From Methanosarcina sp. (lineage in GTDB: Archaea > Halobacteriota > Methanosarcinia > Methanosarcinales > Methanosarcinaceae): 22,552 nt of DNA. A program made the position numbers and the translations under genes. Of this stretch, positions 8,049-15,743 are shown piece after piece. The stretch covers positions 1 through 22,552 of the forward strand of contig JAMXLQ010000185.1 of the NCBI GenBank assembly GCA_024280975.1. Direction: 5' to 3'. The first letter of the stretch is position 1. Each line of letters begins with the position of its first letter. Under the pieces are notes generated by a model. It made no database searches, was not told the origin of the DNA, and saw only the letters and a program-made list of their open reading frames with translations.

Positions 8049-8055
8049 AGAGGTG
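8049..8055 (+). promoter_or_regulatory. Ribosome binding site that supports the AUA start of radB
   Basis: AGAGGTG complements the archaeal 16S 3' end well. It sits 7 bases before the ATA at 8063, the normal spacing. No ATG, GTG or TTG in the radB frame is near it. Confidence 0.65.
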
Positions 8056-8062
8056 TCATTTC

Positions 8063-8731
8063 ATAGAGAAATTATTATCTTCCGGCTGCAAGCCCCTTGA
8101 CGAACTTTTAGGAGGAGGTTTCGAGAAAGGGATTGTTACTCAAATCTTTGGACCTGCAGGAACCGGAAAAACAAATATCTGCATCCAGCTTGCAGTGGAA
8201 TGCGTAAAACAAGGGCAGAGAGTCATCTTCATAGATACCGAAGGGCTTTCTCCTGCTCGTTTCAAGCAAATTGCAGGAGAAAATGCAAAAGAAATAGCTA
8301 GGAGCATCATTATCTATGAACCCCTGAATTTTGAAGAGCAATATGCGGCCGTAAGAGAAGTGGAGAGAATAGCTAGTGAGAACATCGGTCTTGTAATTCT
8401 GGATTCTGCAACTTCATACTACAGGTTCGAGCTTGAAGACGATGAGACAGGCATGAAAAGCCGCAGAGAACTTGCTAGCCAGATAGGGTTTTTGCATGCC
8501 CTTGCTCGAAAACACGGTTTTGCTGCAGTTATAACCAATCAGGTATACTCCGATATTACTTTAGGAGGGGTGCGCCCGCTTGGCGGCAGTTCCCTGGAAC
8601 ATATCTCAAAGACGATTATTCAGCTTGAAAAAACTGGTGAAGGAACCAGACGCGCCATTCTGTACAAACACAGGTCTCGCCCAGAAGGCTCAAGTGCAGA
8701 GTTTAGAATCACAGCCGGAGGAGTTCGTTAA
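8063..8731 (+). CDS. radB: DNA repair and recombination protein RadB, with AUA start
   Basis: The 222-residue RecA/Rad51-family protein is the euryarchaeal RadA paralog, thought to help recombination rather than catalyse strand exchange. Walker A is GPAGTGKT (residues 30-37); Walker B is LVILDS near 111-116. ITNQVYSD and GGSSLEHISKT follow, as in RadB. It lacks the N-terminal HhH domain of RadA, as expected. The frame is open from 7967, but it has no ATG, GTG or TTG before GTG 8195, which lies after Walker A. The family N-terminus EKLLSSGCKPLDELLGGGF begins directly after an ATA at 8063, preceded by a good SD. A non-canonical AUA start is therefore the best reading; a point mutation or sequencing error is the alternative. 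It is divergent from the nrd operon and convergent with ino1. Confidence 0.88.
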   Translation: MEKLLSSGCKPLDELLGGGFEKGIVTQIFGPAGTGKTNICIQLAVECVKQGQRVIFIDTEGLSPARFKQIAGENAKEIARSIIIYEPLNFEEQYAAVREVERIASENIGLVILDSATSYYRFELEDDETGMKSRRELASQIGFLHALARKHGFAAVITNQVYSDITLGGVRPLGGSSLEHISKTIIQLEKTGEGTRRAILYKHRSRPEGSSAEFRITAGGVR

Positions 8732-8754
8732 ACAGACTAAAAAAATAGGGAAGG

Positions 8755-8777
8755 AAGTTTTTAGAAAAACTTTTTAA
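8755..8777 (+). terminator. Hairpin plus T-run after radB
   Basis: AAGTTTTT (8755-8762) pairs perfectly with AAAAACTT (8765-8772) across a minimal loop and runs into a short T stretch. It lies 24 bases after the radB stop in the convergent gap with ino1. The AT-only stem is weak, but position and T-richness fit a transcription end, possibly for both strands. Confidence 0.5.
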
Positions 8778-8868
8778 AAATAATTCTGGGCAGAAAAAAA
8801 CTTAAAACCCTTGGAAATGCCTGAGAGTTTTAAGAATTTAGTTTTTACAGGAACTTCTCACCAGAGTT

Positions 8869-9975
8869 TTAACGTTCTCGAGTTCCAGCTATAAACTCTT
8901 CAGTCCTCCGATGTGCTTCATCGTCAGGGTACTGAATGGCTGGGTGCTTCATAAAATAGGACGCCGGGGAATACAGCACTCCTCCTATCCCGCGGTCAAG
9001 AGCTAGCTTGCAGCAGCGAATGGCATCAATTACCACACCTCCAGAGTTAGGAGAATCTTCTACGGAAAGCCGGAGTTCAAGGTTCATAGGCACATCTCCA
9101 AAAAGCCTGCCTTCCATTCTCAGGAAGCAGACTTTGTTATCTTTCTGCCAGGGTACATAATCGCTAGGTCCAATGTGAATATTGTCGTCCTCAAGCTTCC
9201 GGGAAAGCACGGACTGGACAGCCTCGGTTTTTGATTCCCTTTTGGAAGCAAGCCTGTTCCTGTTGAGCATATTAAGGAAATCTGTGTTTCCTCCAGTGTT
9301 TAGCTGGTATGTCCTATCGAGTTTTACACCTCTTTTTTCAAAAAGGTCTGCAAGAATCCTATGCGTGATGGTAGCCCCAAGTTGGGCTTTGACATCATCA
9401 CCAATGATTGGAATATTCTTTTCCTCAAACTTTTTTGCCCATTCAGGATTGCTTGCGATAAAAACAGGCATATTATTTATAAAAGCCACACCTGCCTCAA
9501 GGGCACACTCGGCATAAAAGCGGACTGCTTCTTCAGAACCTACAGGCAGGTAATTGAGAAGCATATCGGCACCTGAGTTCTTAATTTCGTTAACAATATC
9601 TGCTTTTGTGGCTTCCTGTTCTTTGCTGACAACAAAGGTCTGACTTTCCTTATAGTTCTTCATATGGTCAGAGACCCCGTCGAGGACCCTGCCCATTTTG
9701 ACCGTCACATCTGTGAACGGAACTTCAGGACAAAAAACCGCTGTGCAGTTTGGGGGAGCAAAAATGGCTTCTGAAACGTCTTTTCCTACCTTCCTGGCAT
9801 CAATGTCAAAGGCAGCAACTACTTTAATATCGCCGGGTTCATACCCTCCAATTTCCCTGTGCATCAGTCCTATGGGCTCTTTATCTTTGATTTTATAGTA
9901 CTCGATGCCCTGTATCAAAGAGCTTGCACAGTTCCCGATTCCTGCAATTGCTATTTTTATTTTTGTCATAAGCAC
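8869..9975 (-). CDS. ino1: myo-Inositol-1-phosphate synthase
   Basis: The 368-residue product converts glucose 6-phosphate to inositol phosphate with NAD+. In Methanosarcina this would supply the headgroup of archaetidylinositol lipids. The Rossmann motif is AGIGNCASSLIQG (residues 11-23). Active-site motifs typical of the archaeal/actinobacterial type are NYLPVGSEE, NTGGNTDFLNM, KTEAVQS and GPSDYVPW. The length matches this short type (about 360-390) rather than the ~530-residue eukaryotic enzyme. GGAGAG precedes the GTG at 9975 by a normal distance; ATG 9969 two codons later is an equally possible start. It is convergent with radB and divergent from mtnA. Confidence 0.92.
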   Translation of the reverse strand: MLMTKIKIAIAGIGNCASSLIQGIEYYKIKDKEPIGLMHREIGGYEPGDIKVVAAFDIDARKVGKDVSEAIFAPPNCTAVFCPEVPFTDVTVKMGRVLDGVSDHMKNYKESQTFVVSKEQEATKADIVNEIKNSGADMLLNYLPVGSEEAVRFYAECALEAGVAFINNMPVFIASNPEWAKKFEEKNIPIIGDDVKAQLGATITHRILADLFEKRGVKLDRTYQLNTGGNTDFLNMLNRNRLASKRESKTEAVQSVLSRKLEDDNIHIGPSDYVPWQKDNKVCFLRMEGRLFGDVPMNLELRLSVEDSPNSGGVVIDAIRCCKLALDRGIGGVLYSPASYFMKHPAIQYPDDEAHRRTEEFIAGTRER

Positions 9976-10455
9976 TTACTCTCCGATGAATACCCAGACT
10001 CTCATAAACCACAGTAGTGAAATGACAGATATCTTATGATTTCCGAATCTATAGATTCGAGGATTTACGGATTCAAGGTCCATGAAGTTTAATAATTTGT
10101 ATTTCTGAAAATTACGATTTCTTGTATCTTAGCTATGGATTTTAAATCTTGTCTTATTTGCTTTGTTACTTTATAAATCTATTATATGTAATTTTGCTTC
10201 TATGGAAAAAGAGATTGCTTTATTTATACTTCACGTGTTACTTATTCTTTAAACAAAATTTTTATTATAAAAGCTGACCGCTAGAAGTTTGATTTGCTAT
10301 AATTTTCTCAGCTCTTCTGAAATCTAAAAAACTTATCTTTAATATAATTAATTTTAAGTTTCTCAGGTTACGCTGATAACGAGAAAAGAAAAGTAACAAT
10401 AAGGGCGTAATGGGTCATGTCAGTTGAATAGGTTTTTATCTTATGGGGAGCTTGA
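9976..10455. other. Intergenic region between divergent ino1 and mtnA
   Basis: There are 480 AT-rich bases without a credible gene. The region contains a 16-base perfect palindrome at 10044-10059 and, near the mtnA side, a TATA-like CTTTAATATAATTAA (10335-10349). No RNA gene was recognised. Confidence 0.45.
10044..10059. promoter_or_regulatory. 16-bp perfect palindrome upstream of ino1 (operator candidate)
   Basis: CGAATCTATAGATTCG is self-complementary over all 16 bases. A related half-site, GGATTC, recurs at about 10069-10074. It is centred about 75 bases upstream of the ino1 start and about 400 upstream of mtnA, so ino1 is the likelier target. Such a site fits a homodimeric regulator. The central TATA could also be part of a core promoter. 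Confidence 0.45.
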
Positions 10456-11532
10456 ATGAAAAAGCGGAAAATTCTCCGGCAGAATCTGATGCTTACATCG
10501 GAAAGTGATCTAATGAGGACAATTGACTGGAAGGAAGAGTCTAATTCTGTGGTGCTTGTAGACCAGACCTTGCTCCCGAAAGAGTACAGGATAATAGAAT
10601 GCAAAACCTTGAGTTCTCTCTGCGAAGCTATAAAATCTCTCAGGGTAAGAGGTGCACCTGCTCTCGGTGCAGCAGGAGGTTTCGGGATTGCTCTTGCAGC
10701 TTTCTTGAGTGGGGCCAGAGATATTGAAACAATAACAAGAGATCTTGAGATTGCGGGAAAAACCCTTAAGTCAACTCGCCCCACAGCAGTAAACCTTAGC
10801 TGGGGTGTGGACAGAGTTCTGAGAGCGATATCGGATGCCTTTGATGTTCAGGGAGTCAGGGATATTGCCCTTCAAGAAGCCAGGGATATTGCAGAAGAAG
10901 ATGTAGCTACCAACAAATTGATCGGTGAATCCGGGGCAAAACTTCTAAAAGATGGTGATACCGTACTCACACATTGCAACGCAGGCAGGCTCGCCTGTGT
11001 GGACTGGGGTACAGCCCTTGGAGTTGTGCGGTCGGCTATTGCTGAAGGCAAAGAAATCAAGGTTATTGCCTGTGAGACCAGGCCGCTTAATCAGGGAAGC
11101 AGGATCACTACATGGGAGCTAATGCAGGATAAAATTCCAGTGACCCTTATTTCGGATTCTATGGCTGGATGGGTAATGCAGCAGGGACTTGTAGACAGTG
11201 TGCTTGTAGGAGCTGATAGGATTACTCAGGATGTCGTTTTCAATAAAATAGGCACTTATTCCCTCTCGATTCTTGCAAAAGAGCACGAACTTCCCTTCTA
11301 TGTGGCAGCCCCTGTCTCTACTTTCGATTTCAATGGCTGGGAAGAAAGCGTAAAAATTGAGATGCGAAACCCAGATGAGTTGCGCTTTTTCGGGTCTGAA
11401 CAACTTGCCCCAAAAGACGTGGAAGTTTACAACCCCGCTTTTGACGCGACTCCCATGGAAAACATAACTGCTTTAATTACTGAGAAAGGAGTATTTTATC
11501 CGCCCTTCTTGCTGGATGAAGTACTTGTTTGA
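10456..11532 (+). CDS. mtnA: S-methyl-5-thioribose-1-phosphate isomerase (eIF2B-like family)
   Basis: The 358-residue enzyme isomerises the aldose sugar phosphate of methylthioribose to the ribulose form during methylthioadenosine salvage. The family markers are RTIDW at 21-25, DQTLLP, RVRGAPALGAAGGFG, the catalytic Cys174 in THCNAGRLA, and the catalytic Asp254 in GADRI. Counted from MRTIDW these are 155 and 235, close to Bacillus subtilis Cys160 and Asp240. The MtnA-type IDW and DQTLLP motifs favour MtnA over ribose-1,5-bisphosphate isomerase or eIF2B subunits. The start at 10456 follows GGGGAG by 5 bases and gives a 19-residue extension before the usual MRTIDW; ATG 10513 is the alternative. 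No other salvage gene is adjacent. Confidence 0.9.
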   Translation: MKKRKILRQNLMLTSESDLMRTIDWKEESNSVVLVDQTLLPKEYRIIECKTLSSLCEAIKSLRVRGAPALGAAGGFGIALAAFLSGARDIETITRDLEIAGKTLKSTRPTAVNLSWGVDRVLRAISDAFDVQGVRDIALQEARDIAEEDVATNKLIGESGAKLLKDGDTVLTHCNAGRLACVDWGTALGVVRSAIAEGKEIKVIACETRPLNQGSRITTWELMQDKIPVTLISDSMAGWVMQQGLVDSVLVGADRITQDVVFNKIGTYSLSILAKEHELPFYVAAPVSTFDFNGWEESVKIEMRNPDELRFFGSEQLAPKDVEVYNPAFDATPMENITALITEKGVFYPPFLLDEVLV

Positions 11533-11820
11533 GAATTGCCCACTTCAAGAGTATGACGAGTTCCTTTCCACCCTTCTGAGTCCTAGCTATCAAGAAATTC
11601 TCTGCTGGATTTATATATCAGAACTGTAAATTATGTGATAATTACCAAGTCTAACAGGAAATTTAATAGTTATGTTAAATTTTCTAATTTTCAATTGCTA
11701 ATTTCAGATAATAATTAGTATCAATACGCCAGAATATCTATTACAGGTAAATATAGGCAATAAAATTCAATTCTAAATAAAATTCAATTCAAATTAGTGC
11801 ATTCACATAGGTGTTAACAC
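11533..11820 (+). promoter_or_regulatory. Upstream region of secG, with strong TATA box and a 13-bp direct repeat
   Basis: No ORF is seen in these 288 bases. TTTATATAT at 11610-11618 is a strong archaeal TATA match, but it would give a leader of about 180 bases for secG. TAAAATTCAATTC occurs twice (11761-11773 and 11778-11790, 17-base period) just before the gene and may hold a nearer promoter. AGGTG at about 11808-11812 is the secG SD. Confidence 0.45.
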
Positions 11821-11988
11821 ATGGCTAAAAGATCAGGTTCCGGGCTCCAGTCTTCTGCAGGGCTCATGCGCTACTATGAAGCAGATAAAAATGCAGTTCA
11901 AATCCAGCCCAAGACAGTGCTCATTGTCGGTGCCATTGCTGGCATAGCAGTATTGTTTTTAAGTGCTGTAAATGGTTTCTGGCCGTAA
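11821..11988 (+). CDS. secG: Preprotein translocase subunit Sec61-beta / SecG
   Basis: This 55-residue protein is the small beta subunit of the archaeal SecYEbeta channel for protein export and membrane insertion. It has the family pattern: a Ser/Gly-rich cytosolic start (MAKRSGSGLQSSAGLMRYYE), a conserved acidic-polar stretch (EADKNAVQIQPKTV), then one C-terminal transmembrane helix (about 32-50) and a short tail GFWP. AGGTG lies about 8 bases before the ATG. The next gene starts inside its last codons, in a different frame, so the two are probably cotranscribed and perhaps translationally coupled. Confidence 0.93.
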   Translation: MAKRSGSGLQSSAGLMRYYEADKNAVQIQPKTVLIVGAIAGIAVLFLSAVNGFWP

Positions 11989-12994
11989 TCACAATTTTTT
12001 CGGCAGGGTTTCCTTGAGCAGGCACAATTCAGGAAAAAAAGAAAGCAAATACAGGGCTTCTTCAGGATCTGGAATCTCCAAATCCACAATTTTTCTTCTG
12101 GGTTTTCTTCTTATACTTGTGGGTATTTTTGGAGTCCTGTATAACCCTTCCAATCCTTCTAGCTCCACAGGCGCTGCGGTTCCCTGGAAGGTTTCGGAAG
12201 AAGGTGCTTTATCTTTTTCAGGGCGAGAAAAGCCATTATTTACAGCTCAAGAAATCGAAGATATATATGCCCCTGAAACTGCGGATACTTTAAAACTGTT
12301 GTCTTTTGATAGCAAAGGGGAAAAAATCCAGGCTCTCTTAAGAATTCCTGCAAATTCCTCTTCATCTCCTGGCCTGGTTTTGCTGCCTGGAGCGGGGGTT
12401 AGCAAAGAAGCTGAGCAAGGTCTGGCTGTAGAACTTTCAAAGATGGGGTATGCAACTCTCACTCTCGACCAGCGCAATCTGGGTAGCATAAACATAGAAA
12501 AAGATCTTGAACTTTTCAAAGCTGGCCTTGAACCTGTGGAATACAGTATGGTTTATGATGCCCTTAAAGCTTCAGACGCGCTTGCGGCCCAACCGGAAAT
12601 TAATCCAAAAAAGCTTGCAATTCTCGGGGAAAGTAACGGTGGAAGATTTGCAGTTATCGCCTGTGCCCTTAATCCTTCCCTTAAAGGGGTCATCGGGATC
12701 AGTACTGCGGGGTACGGCACTGAAGAAATTGATCCTTCTCTTGCCAATGATTCTGAAGCTTATCGTTTCTATCGTTCAATTGATCCGGATACCTATCTCT
12801 CTATCTTGCCGCCTGCGAAATTCGTGCAGATTCATTCTTTTAATGATCCATTAATCTTCCACGATCTGGCGCTTCGGACCTTCTCCCTTGCAAAAGAGCC
12901 AAAAGCAATGTATAACGTTACCGAGGCAACACACGGATATACGGCTTCAATGCGCCCTTATCTTGAAAAAGAACTTGCTCTTCTTTTGAACTAA
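11972..12994 (+). CDS. Membrane-anchored alpha/beta hydrolase of unknown substrate
   Basis: This 340-residue protein has a short basic N-terminus, one transmembrane segment (about residues 35-56, ISKSTIFLLGF onward) and then an extracytoplasmic or anchored hydrolase domain. The fold markers are the oxyanion segment LLPGAG, the nucleophile elbow GESNGG with Ser221, Asp292 in SFNDPL and His321 in THGY, a complete Ser-Asp-His triad in the right order. This resembles dienelactone-hydrolase/prolyl-oligopeptidase-like esterases; the substrate cannot be told. The start ATG 11972 overlaps secG by 17 bases and has no clear SD. TTG 12014 is a possible alternative that still keeps the membrane segment. 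Confidence 0.8.
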   Translation: MVSGRNHNFFGRVSLSRHNSGKKESKYRASSGSGISKSTIFLLGFLLILVGIFGVLYNPSNPSSSTGAAVPWKVSEEGALSFSGREKPLFTAQEIEDIYAPETADTLKLLSFDSKGEKIQALLRIPANSSSSPGLVLLPGAGVSKEAEQGLAVELSKMGYATLTLDQRNLGSINIEKDLELFKAGLEPVEYSMVYDALKASDALAAQPEINPKKLAILGESNGGRFAVIACALNPSLKGVIGISTAGYGTEEIDPSLANDSEAYRFYRSIDPDTYLSILPPAKFVQIHSFNDPLIFHDLALRTFSLAKEPKAMYNVTEATHGYTASMRPYLEKELALLLN

Positions 12995-13046
12995 AAAGTA
13001 TGGGTTAATACCCAACTGAATTTATTGGGATAAAAGTGGCTTACAT

Positions 13047-15197
13047 ATGAAAAGTATTTTGGATATAAAAGCTTCTCAGCCATTCTCAAGCCTGCGGGAA
13101 ATTCACGGAATCGGTGATCGGGTAGCTGATAGGCTGATTGAGCATTTCGGAGCTGAAGCTGCTGCTCTTCAGGCTATTTGCGAAGGAGATATAGCTTCAC
13201 TTTCTGAAGTCAATGGCATAAGTCACAATTTTGCTCTTTCCCTTGCCAGGGATGCCAGATCCAGAGCTGAAGGCTGTTCAATTTCCGATTTTCTCAAGAC
13301 AAAAGAAGCCGTGAATCTTTATTCCCGTCTGCTTGAGCTGATAAAAAAGTTTGCCCATACTACACTTGCCAGGGATAAGCTAGATCTTTTTTACCCTTTA
13401 CCTGTCTCGCGTATTGACCTTATCCAGGAAAGACAGGCTTTCTTAAAAGAGTATATTCAGGTGGGAGATGCTTTTTTCGAAAATCCTGAATTTCTGGAAT
13501 TGCTTACCAGAGTCAGGAAACTCAGACCAGTGCCAGCGAACCTGAGGGTTAGAGATAGGATAGTCATCTGTGGAAACTCAAAAATTCTTGAAGCAGCCAG
13601 AGAAAAGCTCCAGGTTTTTTTGCCTGTCCAGGGTGTAGAAAACCTCTCTGAATTTGTGGATCTTGCACGGGGTTATTCCAGTATAATTGTTTTTGACGAT
13701 ACCTATCTTGGCTTTGATCTACCTGAAAACATTGAACCCGAGTATTTTCAGGACCTCTCCAAAGTTGAATTCTGGCAGGTTCTGCCTGAGAAAGAATTGG
13801 CGTTTTTTGCGCGGAATCTGGATTGTATTCGCGCTTGCCTGAATATTGTATCGGCTCTACGCTCCAAGAATTTTGAGCTTTTTGAGGAGCTTTCGGAAGA
13901 GAGGCTGAATATACTCGATAAAGCTCTCTCAAAACTTGGAGAGGATGGGAAGCCTGTTGGGGGTTTTGACCCTGAACTTGATAGGCTTGAAGTAGCTCTG
14001 CAGAACCTGGATTCTACATTGACTTTGGCTCTCAATGAAGCTAACCAGCGCATGAACCAAACCCTTGAAGCAAGCTCGCTTACCCTAAATGGACAGGAAC
14101 TTCTCAAGCTTGTCAGCGGGGGAATAGAGATTAAAGACCTGCTTGCAAAGGAACTCAATAAAATCTATAAAGCTGAGCTTGAAGCTGTCAAAGCAGAACT
14201 TGCTGAAAAGCTCGAGCTTCAGAAGCAAGAAAAATTAATGCTCGACTCCCTCTTTTCTGATGAGATTTCCTATCCTTTAAGGGTGGATCAAGCTCAATTG
14301 CAGCTTCTCAGGCAAAAGTTAAACAATATACTTGAGAAAACAAGACTTACCCGAAAAAGGGAGCTTGCAAAAACGCTTTCAACTTTCCATCAGCCTGTAG
14401 AAAAGCTTGTCAGGAAAGTCCTGGATTTTGACCTTGGCTTTTCAATAGCCTGTTTTTCGGCAAAATTCCAGTTAAGAATGCCGAAGTTGATTCCCGAAAC
14501 CGGAATAGGTTTTAAAGCCGGAGAAAATCTCTTTTTAAGAGCCCATCACGGAGAAATCGATCCTGTCAGTTATTCAATCGGAAAAACAGGTTTTTCCCCC
14601 GCAAGCCTGGAGAGCAGAGTTGTACTTTTAAGCGGAGTAAATTCCGGGGGTAAGACTTCCCTGCTCGAACTCCTTGCCCAATGTGTAATTCTTGGATATA
14701 TGGGTTTTCCGGTCCCTGCAAAAGAATTTGAGCTTGGGCCTGTAGAGGAGTTCTACTATTTCGGGAAATCGAAAGGAACTCTCGATGCAGGAGCTTTCGA
14801 AACTACTCTCAAGCAATTTTCAGTACTCTCCGAAGCCTCGGGAAAACTGGTGCTTGCGGATGAACTGGAATCGATCACTGAGCCTGGTGCTTCTGCTCGA
14901 ATTATAGCAGGAATCCTTGAATATCTGTCCAGAAACGAACAGAGTCTTGGGATTTTTGTTTCCCATCTTTCAGAACTCATCCTTGAAAATACTAAAACAG
15001 AGGTAAGAGTAGATGGAATTGAGGCAGATGGCCTGGATTCCCATCTGGAACTGATCGTAAACCGGAATCCTGTGTACAATCGTATTGCCCGAAGTACTCC
15101 CGAGCTAATTGTAGAAAGGTTACTCCGAAAAACCACTGGGAAAGAAAAGGAATTTTATTCACATTTAAAGGATAAATTTAAACTGGCTCAAAAGTAA
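13047..15197 (+). CDS. MutS-family ATPase with N-terminal HhH domain (archaeal MutS2/MutS5-like)
   Basis: The 716-residue protein starts with two helix-hairpin-helix units (REIHGIGDRVADRL at 17-30 and SEVNGISHNFALSL at 53-66). A helical MutS lever/core region with probable coiled coil (about 290-460) follows. The C-terminal ABC-type ATPase has Walker A GVNSGGKTS (530-538) and Walker B LVLADELE (601-608), then VSHLSEL as the switch His region. It lacks the MutS1 mismatch-binding domain and the Smr nuclease domain of bacterial MutS2. Archaeal relatives called MutS5 have been reported to bind branched DNA such as Holliday junctions, so a recombination role is more likely than classical mismatch repair. 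It begins 52 bases after the hydrolase gene; the SD is weak. Confidence 0.87.
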   Translation: MKSILDIKASQPFSSLREIHGIGDRVADRLIEHFGAEAAALQAICEGDIASLSEVNGISHNFALSLARDARSRAEGCSISDFLKTKEAVNLYSRLLELIKKFAHTTLARDKLDLFYPLPVSRIDLIQERQAFLKEYIQVGDAFFENPEFLELLTRVRKLRPVPANLRVRDRIVICGNSKILEAAREKLQVFLPVQGVENLSEFVDLARGYSSIIVFDDTYLGFDLPENIEPEYFQDLSKVEFWQVLPEKELAFFARNLDCIRACLNIVSALRSKNFELFEELSEERLNILDKALSKLGEDGKPVGGFDPELDRLEVALQNLDSTLTLALNEANQRMNQTLEASSLTLNGQELLKLVSGGIEIKDLLAKELNKIYKAELEAVKAELAEKLELQKQEKLMLDSLFSDEISYPLRVDQAQLQLLRQKLNNILEKTRLTRKRELAKTLSTFHQPVEKLVRKVLDFDLGFSIACFSAKFQLRMPKLIPETGIGFKAGENLFLRAHHGEIDPVSYSIGKTGFSPASLESRVVLLSGVNSGGKTSLLELLAQCVILGYMGFPVPAKEFELGPVEEFYYFGKSKGTLDAGAFETTLKQFSVLSEASGKLVLADELESITEPGASARIIAGILEYLSRNEQSLGIFVSHLSELILENTKTEVRVDGIEADGLDSHLELIVNRNPVYNRIARSTPELIVERLLRKTTGKEKEFYSHLKDKFKLAQK

Positions 15198-15743
15198 ACT
15201 CTCACCAAAAATCAATCAAACGGTTTAAAATATATTAATAAAGAGTTCATTTGAAAGCTTCCAATCTTCTCTGGTATAACCTTTCAGTGTCTCTTTTCCT
15301 CTTAATCTACGGCCTCTTATTTTTGTTTTTGTCAATAATCGCCTTTAAGAGATAATGTTATTAATCTTTAGTTCTATATACTAATAAATAGTAGTGAGTT
15401 GGCGGAGATTCCGTATAGTCCTGAAAATCCGATCGATACAAAAATTTATATATTCGTTGATGTCAATGCATGTCCGATAACTTAATATGGAGATTGCTTC
15501 CCCCATATATAAAGGACTCAAAACTCTAATTGGCTAACAGGGTTGATATTATCAAGGAAAAATTTCTCTAAAGCTAACTATCTTAAGTTGTTTGAGTGAA
15601 CCCGGGGGATATCTTCTTTTCAACCCATAAAACCGAGTGACAATCAAGAATGAAATTGAATTATAAGATCTACAGAGATTCTATCTTCAGATCTTTATTA
15701 TTTTTAAAGACGAGTCTGAATAAGTGCAAAACCCAGGTCACGC
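15198..15743 (+). promoter_or_regulatory. Upstream region of ppk with two TATA candidates and a long leader
   Basis: These 546 bases have no credible ORF. A T-rich stretch at about 15309-15330 may end the mutS transcript. TTTATATA at 15445-15452, with AAAA before it, and ATATATAAA at 15505-15513 are both good TATA matches. They would give ppk a leader of roughly 210-270 bases. AAGATCT (15665-15671) and AGATCTT (15689-15695) can pair just before a T-rich run in that leader. No known riboswitch was recognised. Confidence 0.45.

Larger units (their letters stand above)
7243..8062. other. Intergenic region between divergent nrdH and radB, with small repeats
   Basis: There are 820 AT-rich bases without a convincing gene. 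A plus frame from a TTG at 7654 gives 107 residues of no recognisable family. The region holds a hairpin TTTCACTC / GAGTGAAA with a 4-base loop (7522-7541), a 22-base direct repeat (7608-7651), a hairpin AAATCTG / CAGATTT (7683-7700), and arms GCCTTCT / AGAAGGC (7725-7761). It should contain the promoters of both divergent units. A small RNA is possible but unproven. Confidence 0.45.

Noticed and set aside
10368..10784. 138-codon minus frame at the mtnA start
   Set aside because: It is antisense to mtnA, with no family match and no promoter or SD.
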